Origin: Nostoc sp. NMS2
Lineage (GTDB): Bacteria; Cyanobacteriota; Cyanobacteriia; Cyanobacteriales; Nostocaceae
Reading direction: 5' to 3'
Length of the DNA stretch: 64,000 nt
Assembly (NCBI RefSeq): GCF_017115105.1
Contig: NZ_JABXKH010000047.1
Span: forward strand, 1-64,000
Part shown: piece by piece, positions 1 through 9,108 of the stretch
How the letters are laid out: each line of letters opens with the position of its first letter
Position numbering within the stretch: position 1 is the first letter of the stretch
Notes under the pieces: generated by a model
What the model was told of the DNA's origin: nothing
Databases searched by the model: none
The model's input: the letters and a program-made list of their open reading frames with translations, nothing else
Translations under genes and position numbers: made by a program

Positions 1-78
1 CTTCGCTCGGCACAAGTCGCTCAGTACAAGTGCCCAATGCCCAATACTTCGACTTCGCTCAGTACAAGTGCCCAATGA
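1..78. repeat. dispersed intergenic repeat (CTTCGACTTAC/GCTCAGTACAAG type)
   Basis: The bases before lspA consist of two overlapping versions of a motif containing 'cggcacaagtcgctcagtac' and 'caatacttcgact', each ending in 'gcccaatg'. The same motif recurs near 18.8, 47.8 and 50.2 kb (the last inverted), and a diverged copy lies near 31.3 kb inside a gene. It is low-information intergenic filler typical of Nostoc-like genomes. The copy may continue beyond the left edge of the window. Confidence 0.8.
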
Positions 79-88
79 CTAATTCGCC

Positions 89-565
89 ATGCGTTTAAAA
101 AACCGCCTTTTCTGGATTGCTGCCTTCATAGCTTTTTTCCTAGACCAAATAACAAAATACTGGGTGGTGCAAACCTTCGGTTTGGGGCAAACACTACCAC
201 TCTTAACTGGAATATTTCACTTCACTTATGTTACTAACACTGGTGCTGCTTTTAGTCTGTTAAGTGGGAAAGTAGAGTGGTTGCGCTGGTTATCTTTAGG
301 AGTGAGTTTGGTATTGATAGCGTTGGCCTTGTTTGGCCCAACATTAAATTTATGGGATCAGTTGGGCTATGGCTTGATTTTAGGTGGAGCTATGGGTAAC
401 GGGATCGATCGCTTTGTTTTAGGTCATGTGGTTGATTTTCTTGATTTTCGCCTGATTAGCTTTCCCGTATTTAATGTGGCAGATTCCTTTATTAGTATTG
501 GTATTGTTTTCCTATTAATTGCTTCCTTCCAAAAAACACCAACTTCAACTGGCAGGTTGGACTAA
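89..565 (+). CDS. lspA: Lipoprotein signal peptidase (signal peptidase II)
   Basis: This is the membrane aspartyl peptidase that cleaves prolipoprotein signal peptides after lipid modification. The 158 residues match the family length and show about four hydrophobic segments. Conserved boxes are visible: TNTGAAFSL near residue 50, GNGIDRF with VVDFLDF near 105-120, and FNVADSFI near 130. The two catalytic Asp residues are in the latter boxes. The ATG start follows a repeat-filled leader with no strong ribosome site. It stands alone, and a hairpin terminator follows the stop within 10 bases. Confidence 0.95.
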   Translation: MRLKNRLFWIAAFIAFFLDQITKYWVVQTFGLGQTLPLLTGIFHFTYVTNTGAAFSLLSGKVEWLRWLSLGVSLVLIALALFGPTLNLWDQLGYGLILGGAMGNGIDRFVLGHVVDFLDFRLISFPVFNVADSFISIGIVFLLIASFQKTPTSTGRLD

Positions 566-572
566 ACTATTA

Positions 573-597
573 AGCCTGGGATGATTAATCCCAGGCT
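573..597 (+). terminator. Hairpin terminator after lspA
   Basis: A perfect 10-bp inverted repeat, AGCCTGGGAT/ATCCCAGGCT with a 5-base loop, starts 8 bases after the lspA stop. Only a short T/A-rich stretch follows, so it is a modest intrinsic terminator. Confidence 0.6.
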
Positions 598-766
598 ATT
601 AATTACTGAAACCATTGCTTAGTCCTATATGCGAAGACTTGATTTTTGGGTTCCAGAGATTTGAATTTGTATCCTACACCAGTTTTCATAACTGGTGCAG
701 AAAGTCAAGATGCACAGGCGATCGCTGATATCAAATTAGTATTCAGATCCTATCCCAGCTTTTAAT

Positions 767-1474
767 TTATTTACCTGTAGCAGGAGGGGTAGATGGAGTA
801 CTGGGAGAGTTAGCACCTGGTTCTGTAGGATTGCCAGGTTCAGATGGGGTAACGGTTCCTGGTGCGGGAGTTAAGTTGCTAGGAGTACCAGGTTCAGTTG
901 GGGTAACGCTTCCTGGTGCTGGAGTTAAGTTGCTAGGAGCGCCAGGTTCAGGTGGAGTAACGCTTCCTGGTGCTGGAGTTAATTTGCTAGGAGGAGCGCC
1001 AGGTTCAGATGGGGTAACGCTTCCTGGTGCTGGAGTTAAGTTACCAGGAGTGCCAGGTTCAGGTGGAGTAACGCTTCCTGGTGCTGGGGTGGTTTCGGGA
1101 GTTCCAGTTTCAGGTGGAGTAACGCTTCCTGGTGCTGGGGTGGTTTCGGGAGTAGTGATGTTACTAGGTGTGGTTTCTGCTGGTACTGTAGTACTACCAG
1201 GAGTAGCACTAGGTGTGGTTTCTGGTGGTACTGTGGTGCTACCAGGAGCAGCACTAGGGGTAAGTGCTGTGCCGCCGGGACAGCGAGAGTTTAGCGGAAA
1301 ATACTCGCACAGAATTTTCATGCCTTCTGGAGACATCTTGATTTCCGTTGGTGCGCTAGTAGATTCGCTACTGGATTGAGCTATGGGGGATTTACTGGAT
1401 TCGGCTACGGCAATATTAGTGGTGAGAGCCAAAGATAGAGCTGTACCAATCAGGGTCAGAGATTTTCCCATCAT
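767..1474 (-). CDS. Exported Pro/Thr-rich repeat protein
   Basis: The protein has 235 residues. An N-terminal signal peptide is visible (MMGKSLTLIGTALSLALTT, then an AVAES cleavage-like site). A short segment follows with two cysteines (ILCEYFPLNSRCPGG). The remaining ~160 residues are tandem repeats of the form TPAPGSVTPPEPG, with earlier units of the type ETTPSATPGSTTVP. Such low-complexity Pro/Thr tails usually form extended cell-wall or periplasmic spacers. No catalytic domain is seen. The long antisense reading frame over the repeat is a by-product of the periodic sequence. Function is unknown. Confidence 0.75.
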   Translation of the reverse strand: MMGKSLTLIGTALSLALTTNIAVAESSKSPIAQSSSESTSAPTEIKMSPEGMKILCEYFPLNSRCPGGTALTPSAAPGSTTVPPETTPSATPGSTTVPAETTPSNITTPETTPAPGSVTPPETGTPETTPAPGSVTPPEPGTPGNLTPAPGSVTPSEPGAPPSKLTPAPGSVTPPEPGAPSNLTPAPGSVTPTEPGTPSNLTPAPGTVTPSEPGNPTEPGANSPSTPSTPPATGK

Positions 1475-1903
1475 TCTGAAATTTACCTCAACGGAACACT
1501 CGGCCCATTAAAACAGACAATAAGGTTTAGAAAATCTTCCTAAATGAATATATCTAAGTTTGTTGCAGAATATGTGGATATGTAAAATTGGTAAAAATTA
1601 AATCTGTTGTTTGTTGGCAACTAGTGTTTATAAATACAATTTTAAAATCTATGCTTGTAGTCATTGAAGTAGAATTAGTAGATAAAATAGGTCTTTAAGA
1701 ATGGGAGAAATTTTTATGCTTCTGTAAATAAGTAACAAAAATAACAAGTGAATTTAGATTAAAAGGTAAGTTTTAGTATAAATTAGAGCAAAAAATTCCG
1801 TATAGCTAATTTATGCTTTGGCTTATGAGTAAAATGATGAAAGACTAACATCTAAATTGTAATTCGCCCCATTCTTCACTAAAAAGTGTGATGTGAATAG
1901 CCG
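1475..1903. other. Divergent intergenic region
   Basis: This AT-rich stretch separates two divergent genes, the exported repeat protein and the penicillin-binding protein. It must hold both promoters. I see no RNA gene, repeat or convincing consensus promoter in it. Confidence 0.5.
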
Positions 1904-4171
1904 ATGAGTTCTCCCCAACCCCCTCACAAGCCACAAACGTTAATTGGTCAACTGACTCAAGCAGTCCATACTATCCAAGCTAGGGTTGATTTTTCCAAAC
2001 TGGCGCTCAAGCCTAATGCCAAAGTACCAGAACTCTGGGTGCAGGATGCGGGGGCGGATAAAGCAGAAGTATATCCACTGTTGGGCGATCGCTATATTCT
2101 AGGTCGTAGCTCCAAATCCAGCGATATCGTCGTCCGCAACCCTGTTGTCAGCCAAATTCATCTGTCGCTATCGCGGAATTCTACTCATAGCACACCAGTT
2201 TTCATCATCAAAGACGAAAACTCCACCAATGGGATTTATCGTGGCAAGCGTCGTGTTAATTCCCTAGAACTACGTCACGGCGATATTCTGACCCTGGGTC
2301 CCCCAGAACTCGCCGCTTCTGTGCGCTTGCAATATGTCAATCCACCAGCCTGGTATGTCAAAGCTGCAAGTTGGACAGCTTATGGTGTTGGTGGTGTCAG
2401 CGCCTTGTTCGCCTTAGTAATTGGCGTAGAATGGCTGAAATTTTCAGTTAAACCCCTACCTACAGCTACACGCGCTCCAGTAGTTGTTTACGCTCGTGAT
2501 GGAGCCACCCCATTGAGAGAGCCTCGAACTATCTCTCATGTAGATATGAAGCGTTTAGAGGAATTTGGCCCTTATTTGCCATCTGCGGTAGTAGCTTCAG
2601 AAGATAGTCGTTATTACTGGCACTTTGGAGTTGATCCTCTGGGGATTTTACGAGCCGTGTTGATCAATAGCCGTAGCGGAGATGTACAACAAGGAGCCAG
2701 CACTGTTACGCAGCAAGTTGCCCGCAGTTTGTTTCGGGAGTATGTAGGCAGACAGGATACCCTTGGACGCAAATTACGAGAAGCAGTTGTTGCCCTGAAG
2801 CTAGAAACCTTTTACAGCAAAGATGAAATTTTGCTGATGTACTTAAATCGGGTTTTTTTGGGGGGAGATACCTCTGGCTTTGAGGATGCAGCCCGATATT
2901 ACTTTGAGAAGCCTGCTAAAGAATTAACTTTGGCAGAAGCAGCTACCTTGGTAGGAATTTTACCTGCTCCCAACGCCTTCGATTTTTGTGGGGATGGCCC
3001 AAACAAGCTAGAAGCAGCTGAATACCGGAATCGCGTAATTAAGCGCTTGCTGGAGATGGGCAAAATTAAACCTGAAGATGCGAACCGAGCTAGACGTTCC
3101 ACTGTTCAAGTTAGTCCTAAAGTTTGTGAACAGCAAGCTAAGACGATCGCTCCTTATTTTTACAGTTACGTCTTCTCTGAACTTGAATCAATCTTGGGCG
3201 AGGGAGCCGCAAACGAAGGGAATTATATCATTGAAACCCAGCTTGATCCTGCGACCCAGAGCCAAGCTGAATCGGCGTTGCGGAATTCAGTCAACAATAG
3301 TGGTGGAAATTTTGATTTTTCTCAAGGGGCTGTGGTAACTCTTGACTCCAGTACAGGTAGCATCCTGGCAATGGTAGGCGGAACTGATTACAAAAAAAGT
3401 CAGTTCAATCGTGCTGTTCAAGCCAAAAGACAACCAGGTTCCACCTTCAAAATCTTTGCTTACACCGCCGCTATTCAACAGGGAATTTCACCATCCAAAA
3501 GTTATTCCTGCGCTCCTTTAACTTGGCAAGGCTTCACTTACAAACCCTGTCGTTCAAGTGCTGGCAGTTTAGATATTGCCACCGGGCTGGCTCTTTCAGA
3601 AAATCCCATTGCCTTGGGAGTTGCCAAAGAAATCGGGTTGAATAAAGTAGTGGCGATGGCTCAGAATTTGGGAATCAAGTCAAACCTCGATCCGGTTCCT
3701 GGCTTGGTACTGGGTCAAAGTGTAGTCAATGTTTTGGAAATGACTGGTGCTTTTGGGTCTATTGGCAATCGTGGAGTGTGGAATCCTCCCCATGCGATTA
3801 ACCGAATTTTAGACAGTGGTGATTGCAGCGATCGCAATGATATCAAAACTTGCCGTGTAATCTACTCCTTCAACCAAGATCCAGATGCTAACAAACGAGT
3901 TCTGCCAAGTGGTGTAGCCGATGAAATGACTAGTTTGATGCGTGGTGTCATCACCAGAGGTACTGGTCGTAGTGCTGCCATTGGACTGGGAGAAGCCGGT
4001 AAAACAGGCACGACTAATAAAAACGTTGACTTATGGTTCATAGGTTTTATCCCAAGCCGGCGACTTGTAACCGGTGTTTGGTTGGGAAACGACAATAATT
4101 CCCCAACATCTGGTAGCAGCGCTCAAGCCGCTCAGTTATGGGGAAATTATATGCGGAGAATTACAAGATAA
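1904..4171 (+). CDS. FHA-domain class A penicillin-binding protein (transglycosylase/transpeptidase)
   Basis: This bifunctional peptidoglycan synthase has 755 residues. An FHA phosphothreonine-binding domain lies at about 50-135 (GDRYILGRSSKSSDIV and DENSTNGIYR). One transmembrane helix follows at about 155-180. A GT51 glycosyltransferase domain is at about 205-390, with the EDSRYYWHFG box and QQGASTVTQQ. The transpeptidase domain is at about 460-720, with the catalytic S-x-x-K (GSTFK), SEN, and the KTGTT box. The FHA fusion suggests that wall synthesis is tied to Ser/Thr phosphorylation; this is inference, though the architecture is known in cyanobacteria. All catalytic motifs are intact. 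It is monocistronic, with an AT/heptamer repeat after the stop. Confidence 0.93.
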   Translation: MSSPQPPHKPQTLIGQLTQAVHTIQARVDFSKLALKPNAKVPELWVQDAGADKAEVYPLLGDRYILGRSSKSSDIVVRNPVVSQIHLSLSRNSTHSTPVFIIKDENSTNGIYRGKRRVNSLELRHGDILTLGPPELAASVRLQYVNPPAWYVKAASWTAYGVGGVSALFALVIGVEWLKFSVKPLPTATRAPVVVYARDGATPLREPRTISHVDMKRLEEFGPYLPSAVVASEDSRYYWHFGVDPLGILRAVLINSRSGDVQQGASTVTQQVARSLFREYVGRQDTLGRKLREAVVALKLETFYSKDEILLMYLNRVFLGGDTSGFEDAARYYFEKPAKELTLAEAATLVGILPAPNAFDFCGDGPNKLEAAEYRNRVIKRLLEMGKIKPEDANRARRSTVQVSPKVCEQQAKTIAPYFYSYVFSELESILGEGAANEGNYIIETQLDPATQSQAESALRNSVNNSGGNFDFSQGAVVTLDSSTGSILAMVGGTDYKKSQFNRAVQAKRQPGSTFKIFAYTAAIQQGISPSKSYSCAPLTWQGFTYKPCRSSAGSLDIATGLALSENPIALGVAKEIGLNKVVAMAQNLGIKSNLDPVPGLVLGQSVVNVLEMTGAFGSIGNRGVWNPPHAINRILDSGDCSDRNDIKTCRVIYSFNQDPDANKRVLPSGVADEMTSLMRGVITRGTGRSAAIGLGEAGKTGTTNKNVDLWFIGFIPSRRLVTGVWLGNDNNSPTSGSSAQAAQLWGNYMRRITR

Positions 4172-4225
4172 ATTCGTAATTTGTAATTTCATACTTAAAA
4201 ATTACGAATTACGAATTACGAATTA
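4172..4225. repeat. Heptameric tandem repeats (TTACGAA type)
   Basis: The spacer between convergent genes contains 'taattcgtaatttg' followed by three units of 'attacga'. The two halves are complementary and can fold back. It matches the short tandemly repeated repetitive sequences of heterocystous cyanobacteria. Confidence 0.75.
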
Positions 4226-5656
4226 TTATTGATATCCCTTCCAAGGTGTAACTTCCAGGGTGTTGTTAGGCTTGAATATCACTTGGAAGTGGGCGAGAGG
4301 TTCTTTATCGTTGGGGGCTGCTACATTGGAGCCGTAGATAGCGTTGAACATCTTCGGAAGGGGTGTTTCCCGAAAATAGTCAAAGGCAACTTGGTTGAGT
4401 GGTTCATAGTCAGCAATTACACCGTCTTTGTTGACTGCTACCCGATATTTCAAATCTCGCGTAAAGGTGTGAGTACCACTCCAAGTTTGCCGAACTGTAC
4501 TATAAAGCTTTTGGTTTAAATTTTTGACTATATTAGAGTCAGTAATTTTTGCACCCACTACCTCTGGCGTTCTAGCATATCCCCGCCAAGGGCTAACTTG
4601 TAGGACACCTTGTGTAGTAAATACTACTCGAAATTGGGCGATCGGCTCCTTGGAAATTGGAGGACGGCTAGCTGGATTGTAAAGTACGTTCGGCAGAGGA
4701 GTTTTACCTACTTCTAGATTCGCCTCTTTATTCACCGCTTTATAACCAACGATCGCTCCATCCGCAGCTACACCCAGACGATAGATCAAATCTTGTTGCA
4801 ATCCTGAGCGATTAGCCCAAGCTGGATGAACTTGATTGTAAACTTGACGATTTAATGCACGCAACTGGGATGGATCGGTAATTTCTGGAACTGTATTTAA
4901 AAGTGCTTCTAAATCTTTAACTGCCGGCTTTTTATTAGCTGTAGGCGTTAGTGTGGGTGTTTCAGCAGCTATGGGTGTTGCAGCAGCTGATGCTGGAGGA
5001 GTGATATTGTTTATTGTAGAGCTACTTTGCTCATCTGTTTTGGGCTGCGGTGGACGCAGTTGCGGAGGTGGAATCAAGTTAAAAGCGATCGCAGCTACTG
5101 CTAAACTTGACACACCCACAGCAGCAGGTACAGCCTGCCTAACTAAAGCTTGACTAGCACCACCATAGCGTCTGGTAACTGGTTGTAGTTCTAGAGAAAG
5201 TTCAGGTAAAGTTTGGGTATCAGCAAAAAACTGATCCACTGCTTCCACTAAATCAAACAACTGCACCGTATTCAAATCTATTTCAATCGGCGGACGTTTA
5301 GAATTGTTAGAGCGATCGAATCCCTCTGGAGTTCCTTCGGAATGTATGATTAATCTGTGTCGGTTGCCGTCAACTTTCCGAAACTCTACTAGCTCCGATT
5401 CCTGATTGTGTGCTTGGGGATTAGGTACACTACTTAAAAATTCTTGGGCATACCCACTAACAGCCCTCACCAAACTTTCAAAAAATTCCCGCCCTCCCGT
5501 TAGTGGCTGATTATAACCAGATAAATAGCATTCTGCATTTACCAATATTGATAATTCCGGGCGCATTTCCTGGAAGTGTGCAGCCCTAGTGACATCACTT
5601 AACCCTTCTAAAAGCAGTGTACAATTAGGAAGACTGTACTTACGTTGAATATTCAT
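4226..5656 (-). CDS. DUF4335 domain-containing protein
   Basis: This 476-residue cyanobacterial protein has an N-terminal conserved domain at about 1-165 starting MNIQRKYSLPNCTLLLEGL. A single hydrophobic helix follows at about 180-195 (AAVGVSSLAVAAIAFNLI), then a Pro/Thr-rich linker. The C-terminal half contains two related segments with 'PWRGY/PWKGY' ends and 'ADGAIVGYK/KDGVIADYE' motifs. Its start overlaps the stop of the upstream DUF3038 gene by 4 bases, so the pair is translationally coupled. The family has no established function. The topology suggests a membrane-anchored protein. Confidence 0.85.
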   Translation of the reverse strand: MNIQRKYSLPNCTLLLEGLSDVTRAAHFQEMRPELSILVNAECYLSGYNQPLTGGREFFESLVRAVSGYAQEFLSSVPNPQAHNQESELVEFRKVDGNRHRLIIHSEGTPEGFDRSNNSKRPPIEIDLNTVQLFDLVEAVDQFFADTQTLPELSLELQPVTRRYGGASQALVRQAVPAAVGVSSLAVAAIAFNLIPPPQLRPPQPKTDEQSSSTINNITPPASAAATPIAAETPTLTPTANKKPAVKDLEALLNTVPEITDPSQLRALNRQVYNQVHPAWANRSGLQQDLIYRLGVAADGAIVGYKAVNKEANLEVGKTPLPNVLYNPASRPPISKEPIAQFRVVFTTQGVLQVSPWRGYARTPEVVGAKITDSNIVKNLNQKLYSTVRQTWSGTHTFTRDLKYRVAVNKDGVIADYEPLNQVAFDYFRETPLPKMFNAIYGSNVAAPNDKEPLAHFQVIFKPNNTLEVTPWKGYQ

Positions 5657-6279
5657 TCCACTTCACCGTCAAAAAGACTAATCCAGAATCGCTGCATTCC
5701 AGCTGTACCGGTACAAAATAGTAATTGTCCTAACAAATTTATCGCTAGCTCATCTAATTTTTCATCAGAAGTTAATGCTAGTACACCAGAACGTCGGGCA
5801 TTCATCCGGCTCTTAAAATGCGCTCTAAACCGCTCTAGGTAATTAGATAGACGCAAATTCTGTTCCAATGGAATCTGCTTTTCTTCCATTTGTTGACATA
5901 TCATTAGTAACTGGCGGATGACAACAGTTAAACGCCGCGCTATGTAGCAAGCAATGACTACCAGAGCTTTTGCTTCCATGATAGTTAAGGGACGGCGGAT
6001 ATGCGCTCTCCGTAGCGGGTTAGAGCTACGCATCCGCCATAAATTCACCCTATCTTTAACAATTCCTTTGAGATCCAACTCTTGAGCAAAAGTCAAGATT
6101 GCTTCCGAACCACCAAGCTCTAAAGCTTCAATTGCCAATAAAATCAGGTCAATTTGCAACCGCGTTCTCCGAGGACAAGTCTTAGAAGCGATCGCAGGAT
6201 CTGGTAAAGTGTCCAGAATCATCGGCAATGAATCTTGAGTTGGACTGTTGAACGGCGTTAAACTTGCTGAGACATTCAT
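5653..6279 (-). CDS. DUF3038 domain-containing protein
   Basis: This 208-residue protein (from the ATG at 6279; a longer TTG-initiated frame is possible) is conserved in cyanobacteria and typically precedes a DUF4335 gene, as here. It is mostly helical, with a central RRPLTIMEAKALVVIACYIA segment. It lacks obvious membrane helices or catalytic motifs. The short overlap with DUF4335 argues for a two-gene operon whose products act together. Function is not known. Confidence 0.85.
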   Translation of the reverse strand: MNVSASLTPFNSPTQDSLPMILDTLPDPAIASKTCPRRTRLQIDLILLAIEALELGGSEAILTFAQELDLKGIVKDRVNLWRMRSSNPLRRAHIRRPLTIMEAKALVVIACYIARRLTVVIRQLLMICQQMEEKQIPLEQNLRLSNYLERFRAHFKSRMNARRSGVLALTSDEKLDELAINLLGQLLFCTGTAGMQRFWISLFDGEVE

Positions 6280-6347
6280 TCTATAAAATACCTTGTGCGG
6301 TTCCAACAGACTAGATAAAACAAATTTAAGATTGGTAGCCAGACAAT

Positions 6348-6495
6348 AACGTTACGCCGTGTGCAACTTTCTCTCAAACCTAACCCCCAACCCCTTCCCT
6401 GCAAGGGAAGGGGAGTAAGAATCAAAGCCTCTCAGGAGTGGGGGAGAGGAATGGAAGCGGGGTTTCAATCCTAAGTTGCACATCGCGTTAACGTT
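6348..6495. mobile_element. MITE-like palindromic element with ~22-bp terminal inverted repeats
   Basis: The left end 'aacgttacgccgtgtgcaac' and the right end (complement of 'gttgcacatcgcgttaacgt') form imperfect terminal inverted repeats. The interior carries 'cctaacccccaacccc' and the palindrome CCCTTCCCTGCAAGGGAAGGGG. A copy of the interior without these ends occurs near 42.6 kb. There is no coding capacity. Confidence 0.6.
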
Positions 6496-6900
6496 AGACT
6501 TGTAGTAATAACATGACTACCTGATATATACATTACTTAACTCTTTCTACTCACAGTTTTCCCTATATTGAAATCAAAGTTTTAAAACATAAGTTAATTC
6601 ACCTCATTTCTGAATGTAATACCTTTTCTAGGTTGGTTTAGATTCTAATTATCGTCAATAAAGGACGAAGCTTCAGCCCCGACCCCCAGCGTATGACATT
6701 ATAGTGTACGATTTTTCAGGTATCTGAAATTTGGGGACTGGGAATTGGGAATTGGGCATGGAGAAGACACAGGGAAGAGGGGAGAGACAAGGGAGAGGTT
6801 TATTCAATAATTCCCCCTCATCTCCCTCATCTCCCTCATCTCCCTCAACTCCCCCACTCCCTGCTCCCCTGCCTCTTCCCCATTCCCCATCCCCCATCTT
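6496..6900. other. Intergenic region upstream of apt
   Basis: AT-rich sequence is followed by strand-biased filler ('gggaattggg', then 'ctccctcatctccc' repeats) that runs directly into the apt start codon. No gene is supported. The apt promoter probably lies in the AT-rich part before 6660. Confidence 0.4.
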
Positions 6901-7419
6901 ATGGATTTAAAGTCTCTCGTTCGTGACATCCCAGATTTTCCCAAACCCGGAATTTTATTTCGGGATATTACTACATTACTGCGCGATCCAGAGGGACTGC
7001 GCTATACTATTGACTTTTTAACACAAAAATGCAACGAAGCTGGAATCAAGCCAGATTATGTAATTGGTATAGAGTCAAGGGGATTCATTTTTGGCTCACC
7101 TCTGGCATATCAATTAGGGGCTGGTTTTATTCCCATCCGCAAAAGAGGTAAGTTACCAGCCGCAGTTCACTCAATTGAATACGATCTAGAGTATGGTACT
7201 GACTGCCTGGAACTGCATCAAGACGCTTTACATCACAGTAGCCGAGTTTTGATTGTGGACGATTTGATTGCCACAGGTGGAACTGCGAGTGCAACAGCAA
7301 AGTTAGTACAGAAGATTGGCTCCGAATTAGTAGGATTTGGGTTTATTATCGAGCTACGGGATTTAGAAGGGCGTAAATATCTGCCGGACGTGCCGATTAT
7401 CTCTCTAATTGAATATTAG
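6901..7419 (+). CDS. apt: Adenine phosphoribosyltransferase
   Basis: This purine salvage enzyme makes AMP from adenine and PRPP. Its 172 residues match the family. The N-terminal [18 protein letters not shown] segment is typical, and the PRPP-binding loop [13 protein letters not shown] lies near residues 117-130. The [13 protein letters not shown] and RKRGKLP segments are also typical. The ATG directly follows a C/T-rich spacer lacking a clear ribosome site. It stands alone, with a repeat spacer before the next co-directional gene. Confidence 0.95.
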   Translation: MDLKSLVRDIPDFPKPGILFRDITTLLRDPEGLRYTIDFLTQKCNEAGIKPDYVIGIESRGFIFGSPLAYQLGAGFIPIRKRGKLPAAVHSIEYDLEYGTDCLELHQDALHHSSRVLIVDDLIATGGTASATAKLVQKIGSELVGFGFIIELRDLEGRKYLPDVPIISLIEY

Positions 7420-7492
7420 TTATTTGTCATTGGTCATTAGTCATTGGTCATTAGCAAAGGACAAATAACAAATAACAAAGGACAAAGGACAA
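7420..7492. repeat. 'Gtcattggtcatt'/'caaataac' tandem repeats
   Basis: Short direct repeats of 'tcattggtcattag' are followed by their complementary type 'aaggacaaataac', up to the start codon of the permease. This class recurs near 8540, 19750, 35700, 43790, 47750 and 53820. Confidence 0.75.
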
Positions 7493-8539
7493 ATGACATC
7501 TACGAGAATTTCCTTGGAGACAGGTCGGGATTGGCTAATTAGGCTAGTCACGAGCGAAACTTTTATTTATGTGGCAAAGCGGGTATTGCAGGCACTACTG
7601 ACTCTGTTTTTGGCATCAGCATTGTCGTTTTTCATTATTCAACTCGCTCCAGGGGATTATGTAGATACGCTGCGGCAAAACCCGAAGATATCTCCAGAAA
7701 GAATTGAGGAAATTAAGCGGCAGTTTGGTCTTGATAAGTCTTGGCCAGAGCAGTTTTGGCTATGGCTATGGCGAATCTTGACAAAAGGAGATTTTGGCAC
7801 GAGTTTTATTTATCAACGCTCAGTGGCATCGCTGTTGTGGGAAAGAGTACCAGCGACTTTGTTATTAGCGATCGCATCTTTAATTGTCACATGGGCGATC
7901 GCCATCCCACTAGGGATTTTTGCTGCTGTTAACCAAAATAAGCTATCAGACCGGGTTTTACAGGTAATTAGCTACGCCGGACAAGGCTTTCCTAGTTTCA
8001 TCACTGCCTTAGCCCTGCTGGTTTTAGCCCAAATTACCTCGCCGTTATTCCCAGTGGGTAGCATGACTAGCATCAATCACTCAGAACTGACGTGGTTTGG
8101 CAAAATCTTAGATGTCGGCTGGCACATGATTTTACCCACAATCGCTCTCTCAATTACTAGTTTTGCTGGTTTACAACGCATCACTCGCGGCGAATTATTG
8201 GATGTTTTGCGTCAAGATTACATCCAAACGGCTCGTGCCAAAGGTCTGCCAGAAAACCGCGTCATCTACGTTCATGCACTCCGTAACGCCGTAAATCCCT
8301 TGATTACCTTATTGGGTTTTGAATTAGCTGGTTTATTAAATGGTGCCTTCATTGCCGAATTTTTCTTCAACTGGCCCGGTTTAGGGAGGTTGACTTTACA
8401 GGCTTTACAAGCTCAAGATTTATATTTGTTAATGGCAAGCTTGGTAATGGGCGCAGTGTTGCTGATTGCTGGTAATTTAATCGCCGATTTAATGTTAAAA
8501 GCTGCTGACCCTCGTATTCGCCTAGAAAGTCTCAATTAG
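7493..8539 (+). CDS. ABC transporter permease, DppB/OppB type
   Basis: This integral-membrane subunit of a peptide/nickel-type ABC importer has 348 residues and about six hydrophobic segments. Features include the family start region YVAKRVLQALLTLFLASALS, the APGDYVD motif, and the EAA loop (DYIQTARAKGLPENRVIYVH) that contacts the ATPase. The C-terminal segment (LNGAFIAEFFFNWPGLGRL) is also typical. No partner permease, ATPase or binding protein lies beside it, so the substrate cannot be read from context; orphan permease genes are common in cyanobacteria. Confidence 0.9.
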   Translation: MTSTRISLETGRDWLIRLVTSETFIYVAKRVLQALLTLFLASALSFFIIQLAPGDYVDTLRQNPKISPERIEEIKRQFGLDKSWPEQFWLWLWRILTKGDFGTSFIYQRSVASLLWERVPATLLLAIASLIVTWAIAIPLGIFAAVNQNKLSDRVLQVISYAGQGFPSFITALALLVLAQITSPLFPVGSMTSINHSELTWFGKILDVGWHMILPTIALSITSFAGLQRITRGELLDVLRQDYIQTARAKGLPENRVIYVHALRNAVNPLITLLGFELAGLLNGAFIAEFFFNWPGLGRLTLQALQAQDLYLLMASLVMGAVLLIAGNLIADLMLKAADPRIRLESLN

Positions 8540-8610
8540 TCATTTGTCATTGGTCATTGGTCATTGGTTTAACCCTTTCTTCCTCATCTCCCTCATCTCC
8601 CTCACTCCCC

Positions 8611-8892
8611 ATGCTGTCTGAAGTCTATTACTTGGTGCGTTCAAAAACTGACGGTAATTATCTCATAGCTCGTCCTGACACCGAAACATCGGGTTATTTA
8701 TTACTGTTCCAGGAAAACTTTGATGCCCTTAGCTATCTCAATACCCATGCAGCAGAACTAGCAAATCGCTTTACTGTAGAATCTATTGCGCGTACACAGT
8801 TGGGAAACTTGCTCAAACGCTGGGGTTTTAGTGGTGTGGGTATTGTAACTGACCCGTTATTGCCCAAGATTGAGTTTTTGCAGCACAGTTAA
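8611..8892 (+). CDS. Small conserved hypothetical protein
   Basis: A 93-residue protein starts at the ATG (MLSEVYYLVRSKTDGNYLIA) that follows a C/T-rich repeat spacer; a longer in-frame GTG/ATG start within the repeat is unlikely. It is soluble, with no known motif that I recognise. It lies 70 bases downstream of the ABC permease in the same direction and could be co-transcribed. Confidence 0.65.
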   Translation: MLSEVYYLVRSKTDGNYLIARPDTETSGYLLLFQENFDALSYLNTHAAELANRFTVESIARTQLGNLLKRWGFSGVGIVTDPLLPKIEFLQHS

Positions 8893-9031
8893 ATTTATAG
8901 ATTAGCGTAGATGCTTCTTCGGCTTGTCGTCAGACATCGCTTGCTAATTTGTTTAAGAGGATGTTTGGAAAGTCCTCTTGTCTATGGCAAGTATCCGTAA
9001 TTACACAACTGATTAAACCAAAAATTTTGTG

Positions 9032-9060
9032 TTGACGTTGTATACACAATATTCTATATT
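9032..9060 (+). promoter_or_regulatory. Sigma70-type promoter of the toxin-antitoxin operon
   Basis: TTGACG at 9032-9037 and TATATT at 9055-9060 are separated by exactly 17 bases. The spacer contains the palindrome TGTATACA, a plausible operator for the RHH antitoxin encoded downstream. The promoter is read from sequence; regulation is inferred. Confidence 0.6.
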
Positions 9061-9069
9061 AGATATTAA

Positions 9070-9108
9070 GCATTGCTGAATAAAGCTTGAAACTTAATTC
9101 AGCAATGC
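9070..9108 (+). promoter_or_regulatory. 5'-leader hairpin of the toxin-antitoxin operon
   Basis: A perfect 12-bp inverted repeat, GCATTGCTGAAT/ATTCAGCAATGC, with a 15-base loop lies between the promoter and the antitoxin start. It could act in RNA (attenuation or stability) or as a repeat-derived palindrome. Confidence 0.5.

Noticed and set aside
831-1379. Long plus-strand frame (182 residues) opposite the Pro/Thr repeat gene
   Set aside because: It is an antisense reading of a periodic sequence. It has no ribosome site, while the minus frame has a signal peptide.
5990-6045. Palindrome-like GC patch inside DUF3038 considered as a repeat insertion
   Set aside because: The encoded RMRSSNPLRRAH..RRPLT stretch looks native to the family as I remember it, so there is no firm sign of insertion.
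6673-6897. 74-residue minus frame upstream of apt
   Set aside because: It is a Gly/Asp/Glu-rich translation of 'ctccctcat' repeats, not a gene.
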